This document shows, in pieces, positions 32,413-35,762 of a stretch of 35,762 nucleotides of DNA; the first letter of the stretch is position 1, and each line of letters opens with the position of its first letter. The stretch is from JAUWQU01 sp964605095 (GTDB lineage Bacteria > Planctomycetota > Phycisphaerae > SM23-33), in assembly GCA_964605095.1 (NCBI GenBank), contig CAZSBS010000008.1, positions 1 to 35,762 on the forward strand, read 5' to 3'. The translations under genes were made by a program, and so were the position numbers. The notes below the pieces were generated by a model. That model did no database searches. It had not been told where the DNA came from and worked only from the letters and a program-made list of their open reading frames with translations.

Positions 32413-35400
32413 ATGATGATTTGCCGAGTTGAGCAACCGTCCCGTTTGCTTGCTATTGCGGCTATTGCCGTGTTGGCTGCGTTGACGATCGCGGATGGCG
32501 CCCTTGCCGCGCCCGCCAAGGCCGCCGCGCCTGCAAAGGCTGACAAGGCCGCCAAGGCTGCCGCCAGGAAGGCAAAGAAGAACGCCGTCGCCAAGGTCCC
32601 GGAGGCCGGCATCGCCAGGCAGCTCGAGGTGCGCCTCAAGGCGTTCAATGCCGATGCGATGCGCCGCGCGATAGCGGACATGGCACCGGCTGGGCCGGCG
32701 GCAAAGGCGCTTCCGGCGACGCGGGAGACTCTTGCCCGCCTGGCCCAGTACGAGAAGGCTCTGCCGGACATCCTGTCCGGCCTGGCGGGCAAGGACGCCG
32801 GCGCGGAGGATAAGGCGAAGGAGATACTCGACTTCCAGGCCAAGGTGCTGCTGAGCAATCCGCTGCTGGCCTTTGACAAGCTGTTGCTGGTGCGCCGGGC
32901 CGGGGACATAAACAAGTCCCTGCCGGCCAACTGGGTCGGCGATTGCAGCCTGCCGCGAAGTGGCTTCGACGACGAGATCGCCGTGCTGAGCCCCCTCCGG
33001 CCTGAAGGGCAACTTCGCACCGTCTACAAGCCGACCAACGGCTCGATGACCGCCGACGTGGACCTGCACTGGGACGCCGGCAAGATGCTATTCTCGGCCA
33101 TCGGCAAGAACGGCAAGTGGCAGGTTCACGAGGTAAACCTCGACGGATCGGGCCTTCGGGAAGTCAGCAAAGGCGAGATAGCCCAGTACGACAACTACGA
33201 CGCCGCCTACACGGCCGACGACCGCATCCTGTTCGTCTCGAACTCCGTTTGCCGGGGCGTGCCTTGCGTCGGCGGCAAGAGCCCGGTGGGCAACCTCTTC
33301 AGGATGGACTATGACGGCGGGGGCGTGCGGCAGTTGTGCTTCGACCAGGACCACAACTGGTATCCCACCATGATGCCCGACGGCAGCGTGCTCTACACCC
33401 GGTGGGAGTACACCGACACGCCGCACTACTTCACCCGCCTGCTGTTCCGCATGAACCCCGATGGCACGGGCCAGGCGGAGTATTACGGGAGCAACTCGTT
33501 CTGGCCGAACTCGACCTTCTACGCCCGCCCGATGCCGGGCTGCCCGACCAAGGTCGTCGCCGTAATCAGCGGGCACCACGGCGACAAGCGAATGGGCGAG
33601 CTGGTTATCTTCGACAACGCCAAGGGCCGGCAGGAGGCCGACGGCGTGGTCCAGCGGATTCCCGGCTGGGGCAAGAAGGTCGAGCCTGTCATCAAGGACA
33701 GGCTGGTCGCCGGCGTCTACCCGCGATTCCTCACGCCCTGGCCCCTGAGCGAAAAGTACGTGCTGGTCGCCGCCCAACTCCAGCGGAACACGCCGTGGGG
33801 CATATACCTCGTCGATGTCTTCGACAACATGACGCTCATCAAGGACATGCCAGGCAACGCGCTTCTCGAGCCGATCCCGCTTGTGGCCAGGCCGCGCCCG
33901 CCCGTCATCCCGGACAAAGTGGACCTCAAGCGAAAGGACGCCATCGTCTACCTGCTGGACGTCTATCGCGGGTCCGGCCTGGCTGGCGTGCCGCGCGGCA
34001 CGGTCCGCAGCCTGAGGCTCTTCGAGTACCACTATTCGTACAACAATACCGGCGGGCACAGCAGAATAGGCGTCGAGGGCCCCTGGGACGTCAAGCGGAT
34101 CCTCGGCACGGTGCCCGTCGAGCCTGACGGATCGGCGGTGTTCCGCGTCCCGGCCAACAGGCCGATCGCCGTCCTGCCGCTGGACGAGCACGGCCAGGCC
34201 CTGCAACTCATGCGGAGCTGGTTCACCGCCATGCCGGGCGAGATGCTCTCATGCGTCGGCTGCCACGAGCGTCAGTCCGACAGCCCGCCGCCGTCGCTGA
34301 ATGTCGCGGCCGTGCGGCGTACGCCCAGCGAGATCGAGCCTTGGTACGGGCCGGTGCGCGGGATGAGCTTCCCGCGCGAGGTCCAGCCGGTGCTCGATCG
34401 CTACTGCGTCGGCTGCCACGACGGGCAAAGCCCGGGCCGGCCCAACTTCTCCGCCCGGCCCGCCGACAAGCAGTCCCTCGGTTTCACGCCGAGCTATCTG
34501 GCCCTGCATCCGTATGTCCGCCGGCCCGGGCCGGAAAGCGACTACCACCTGCTGGCGCCCTGCGAGTACCGCGCCAACACCAGCGAGCTCGTGCAGATGC
34601 TTCGCAAGGGCCACCACGCCGTCAGGCTCGACGCCGAGGGGTGGGACAGGCTCTTGACGTGGATCGACCTCAACGTGCCATGCAAGGGCACGTGGCAGGA
34701 GGACATCGGCAAGCCGGTGGGCCAGTCGCACGACGGACGGGAAAAGATCCTCAAGCTCTACGCCGGCGTAACCGAGGACCCCGAGGCCATTCCCACTGAG
34801 CCGGTCGCAAAGCAGGAGCGGTTCCTCTGCCCGCCGGCGGAGACTCCACTGGACCGCACGGTGCCGACGGTTGCCGGCTGGCCCTTCGACGCCGCCGAAG
34901 CCAAACGCCGCCAGGCTGCGGCCGGGGCCGCCGTTACCCGCACAGTTACGCTGCCCGGCGGGCAGGCGCTGGAACTCGTGCTCATACCCGCGGGCGAGTA
35001 CGTGATGGGTGATCCCCAGGGCCAGGCCGACTGCCTGCCGTGCTGCCGTGTGCGGATCGACAAACCGTTCTGGATAGGCCGGACCGAGGTCACCAACAAG
35101 CAGTACGCCGCCTTCGACGGCGTCCACGACAGCCGGTACATCGACCAGCAGTGGAAGGACCATACCACGCCGGGCTATCCCGCCAACAAGCCCGATCAGC
35201 CTGTGATCCGCGTGTCGTGTGACGAGGCGACGGCCTTCTGCCGCTGGCTGAGCAGCCAGGCCGGCGAGGCCTTCTCCCTGCCGACCGAGGCCCAGTGGGA
35301 ATATGCCGCCCGTGCCGGCTCGGCCACCGCTCTGCCGACGGGCGACCTCGACGCCGACTTCTCCAAGTACGCCAACCTCGCCGACGCCTCGATAGCCCTG

Positions 35401-35762
35401 CTGGCAGTCCAGGGCGTCAACCCCCAGCCCAGGAAGAATGCCCCGGTCACAATGGACTTCACGCCCCGCGACGGGCGGTTCGACGACGGCGAGCGGATCG
35501 TCTGCGAGGTCGGAAAGTACCAGCCCAACGCCTGGGGCCTGCTGGACATGCACGGCAACGTGGCTGAGTGGACCCGCACGGAATACCGCCCATACCCCTA
35601 CAAAACCGACGGCCGGGACGATGACGCCGCCCCCGGCGAGCGAGTTATCCGCGGCGGCTCCTGGGCCGACAGGCCCTTCCGCAGCACCAGCGCCTTCCGC
35701 CTGAGCTACCCCAAGTGGCAAAAGGTCTACAACGTCGGCTTCCGGGTGATCTGCCCGGCGAA
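32413..35762 (+). CDS. Exported HzsA-like di-CxxCH protein fused to a SUMF1/formylglycine-type domain (3' end missing)
   Basis: The frame is open to the window end (1116 residues so far). A signal peptide ends near ADGALAAPA, then comes a Lys/Ala-rich stretch and a helical region (about 60-160). A TolB/WD-like propeller follows (about 200-500; DYDGGGVRQLCFDQDHNWYP, MPDGSVLYTRWEY). Next is the HzsA-type segment VPANRPIAVLPLDEHGQALQ with RSWFTAMPGEMLSCVGCHE, whose Cys is near 614, and a second haem-type motif CVGCH near 665. From about 850 a SUMF1 domain runs (IPAGEYVMGD, IGRTEVTNKQYAAFDG, LPTEAQWEYAARAG, DMHGNVAEW, VIRGGSW, VGFRV). The Cys pair of formylglycine-generating enzymes is not seen, so it may bind rather than modify. 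ATG 32413 or 32416 follows GGAGAGA. Function unknown. Confidence 0.82.
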   Translation, partial: MMICRVEQPSRLLAIAAIAVLAALTIADGALAAPAKAAAPAKADKAAKAAARKAKKNAVAKVPEAGIARQLEVRLKAFNADAMRRAIADMAPAGPAAKALPATRETLARLAQYEKALPDILSGLAGKDAGAEDKAKEILDFQAKVLLSNPLLAFDKLLLVRRAGDINKSLPANWVGDCSLPRSGFDDEIAVLSPLRPEGQLRTVYKPTNGSMTADVDLHWDAGKMLFSAIGKNGKWQVHEVNLDGSGLREVSKGEIAQYDNYDAAYTADDRILFVSNSVCRGVPCVGGKSPVGNLFRMDYDGGGVRQLCFDQDHNWYPTMMPDGSVLYTRWEYTDTPHYFTRLLFRMNPDGTGQAEYYGSNSFWPNSTFYARPMPGCPTKVVAVISGHHGDKRMGELVIFDNAKGRQEADGVVQRIPGWGKKVEPVIKDRLVAGVYPRFLTPWPLSEKYVLVAAQLQRNTPWGIYLVDVFDNMTLIKDMPGNALLEPIPLVARPRPPVIPDKVDLKRKDAIVYLLDVYRGSGLAGVPRGTVRSLRLFEYHYSYNNTGGHSRIGVEGPWDVKRILGTVPVEPDGSAVFRVPANRPIAVLPLDEHGQALQLMRSWFTAMPGEMLSCVGCHERQSDSPPPSLNVAAVRRTPSEIEPWYGPVRGMSFPREVQPVLDRYCVGCHDGQSPGRPNFSARPADKQSLGFTPSYLALHPYVRRPGPESDYHLLAPCEYRANTSELVQMLRKGHHAVRLDAEGWDRLLTWIDLNVPCKGTWQEDIGKPVGQSHDGREKILKLYAGVTEDPEAIPTEPVAKQERFLCPPAETPLDRTVPTVAGWPFDAAEAKRRQAAAGAAVTRTVTLPGGQALELVLIPAGEYVMGDPQGQADCLPCCRVRIDKPFWIGRTEVTNKQYAAFDGVHDSRYIDQQWKDHTTPGYPANKPDQPVIRVSCDEATAFCRWLSSQAGEAFSLPTEAQWEYAARAGSATALPTGDLDADFSKYANLADASIALLAVQGVNPQPRKNAPVTMDFTPRDGRFDDGERIVCEVGKYQPNAWGLLDMHGNVAEWTRTEYRPYPYKTDGRDDDAAPGERVIRGGSWADRPFRSTSAFRLSYPKWQKVYNVGFRVICPA

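Noticed and set aside
32413..35762. Hydrazine synthase alpha subunit of an anammox bacterium
   Set aside because: The SUMF1 fusion and absence of HzsB/HzsC or hydrazine dehydrogenase genes argue for a related protein of other function.

Overview
The window reads as high-GC chromosome from an uncultured, probably anaerobic planctomycete of the Phycisphaerae type. The evidence is Thr-Arg-Pro-Ala-Thr linkers in exported proteins, an LTxxQ-type periplasmic protein, a cytochrome-type HzsA-like protein fused to a SUMF1 domain, a fused siroheme decarboxylase (alternative haem pathway), a CoA-dehydratase-type activase, and many dispersed hairpin repeats between genes. Three runs of exactly 100 N mark scaffold joins, so this is a draft or metagenome assembly. 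The taxonomic call is inference from gene content; no rRNA is present.

Left part (1-10.2 kb). The end of a PhoU gene is followed by an outer-membrane porin and ybeY on the + strand, closed by a clear terminator. A tight six-gene minus-strand operon follows. In transcription order it encodes a Gfo/Idh/MocA oxidoreductase, a long NfeD membrane protease, a short NfeD, the flotillin FloA, a small membrane protein and a two-domain siroheme decarboxylase. Alanine dehydrogenase is divergent from it.

Middle (10.4-21.5 kb). A 1054-residue activase-type protein is followed by a gene-poor stretch that holds what I read as 6S RNA, with its own extended -10 promoter. Then come arsR-pheT, a 40-residue membrane protein, tRNA-Met(CAT), an LTxxQ protein, an M48 membrane protease, a short-chain dehydrogenase and a DUF1854 protein.

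Right part (21.5-35.8 kb). An ABC exporter with a zinc ribbon overlaps a prenyltransferase-like gene. A scaffold gap splits the ABC gene, but the two gap flanks are the same 55 bases, so the gene is intact once they are merged. Next come two EamA-type permeases, a divergent chorismate synthase, GTP-dependent PEP carboxykinase with a near-consensus promoter, a metallopeptidase-like gene cut by a gap, and a large exported HzsA-like/SUMF1 protein running off the end.

At least five unrelated families of intergenic inverted or tandem repeats occur: purine-rich hairpins, a 33-nt inverted repeat, a 201-bp element with inverted ends, 9-bp tandem repeats on both sides of the PEP carboxykinase gene, and a TGCCCGTAAGGGCA hairpin. 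Most of the non-coding space is made of them.
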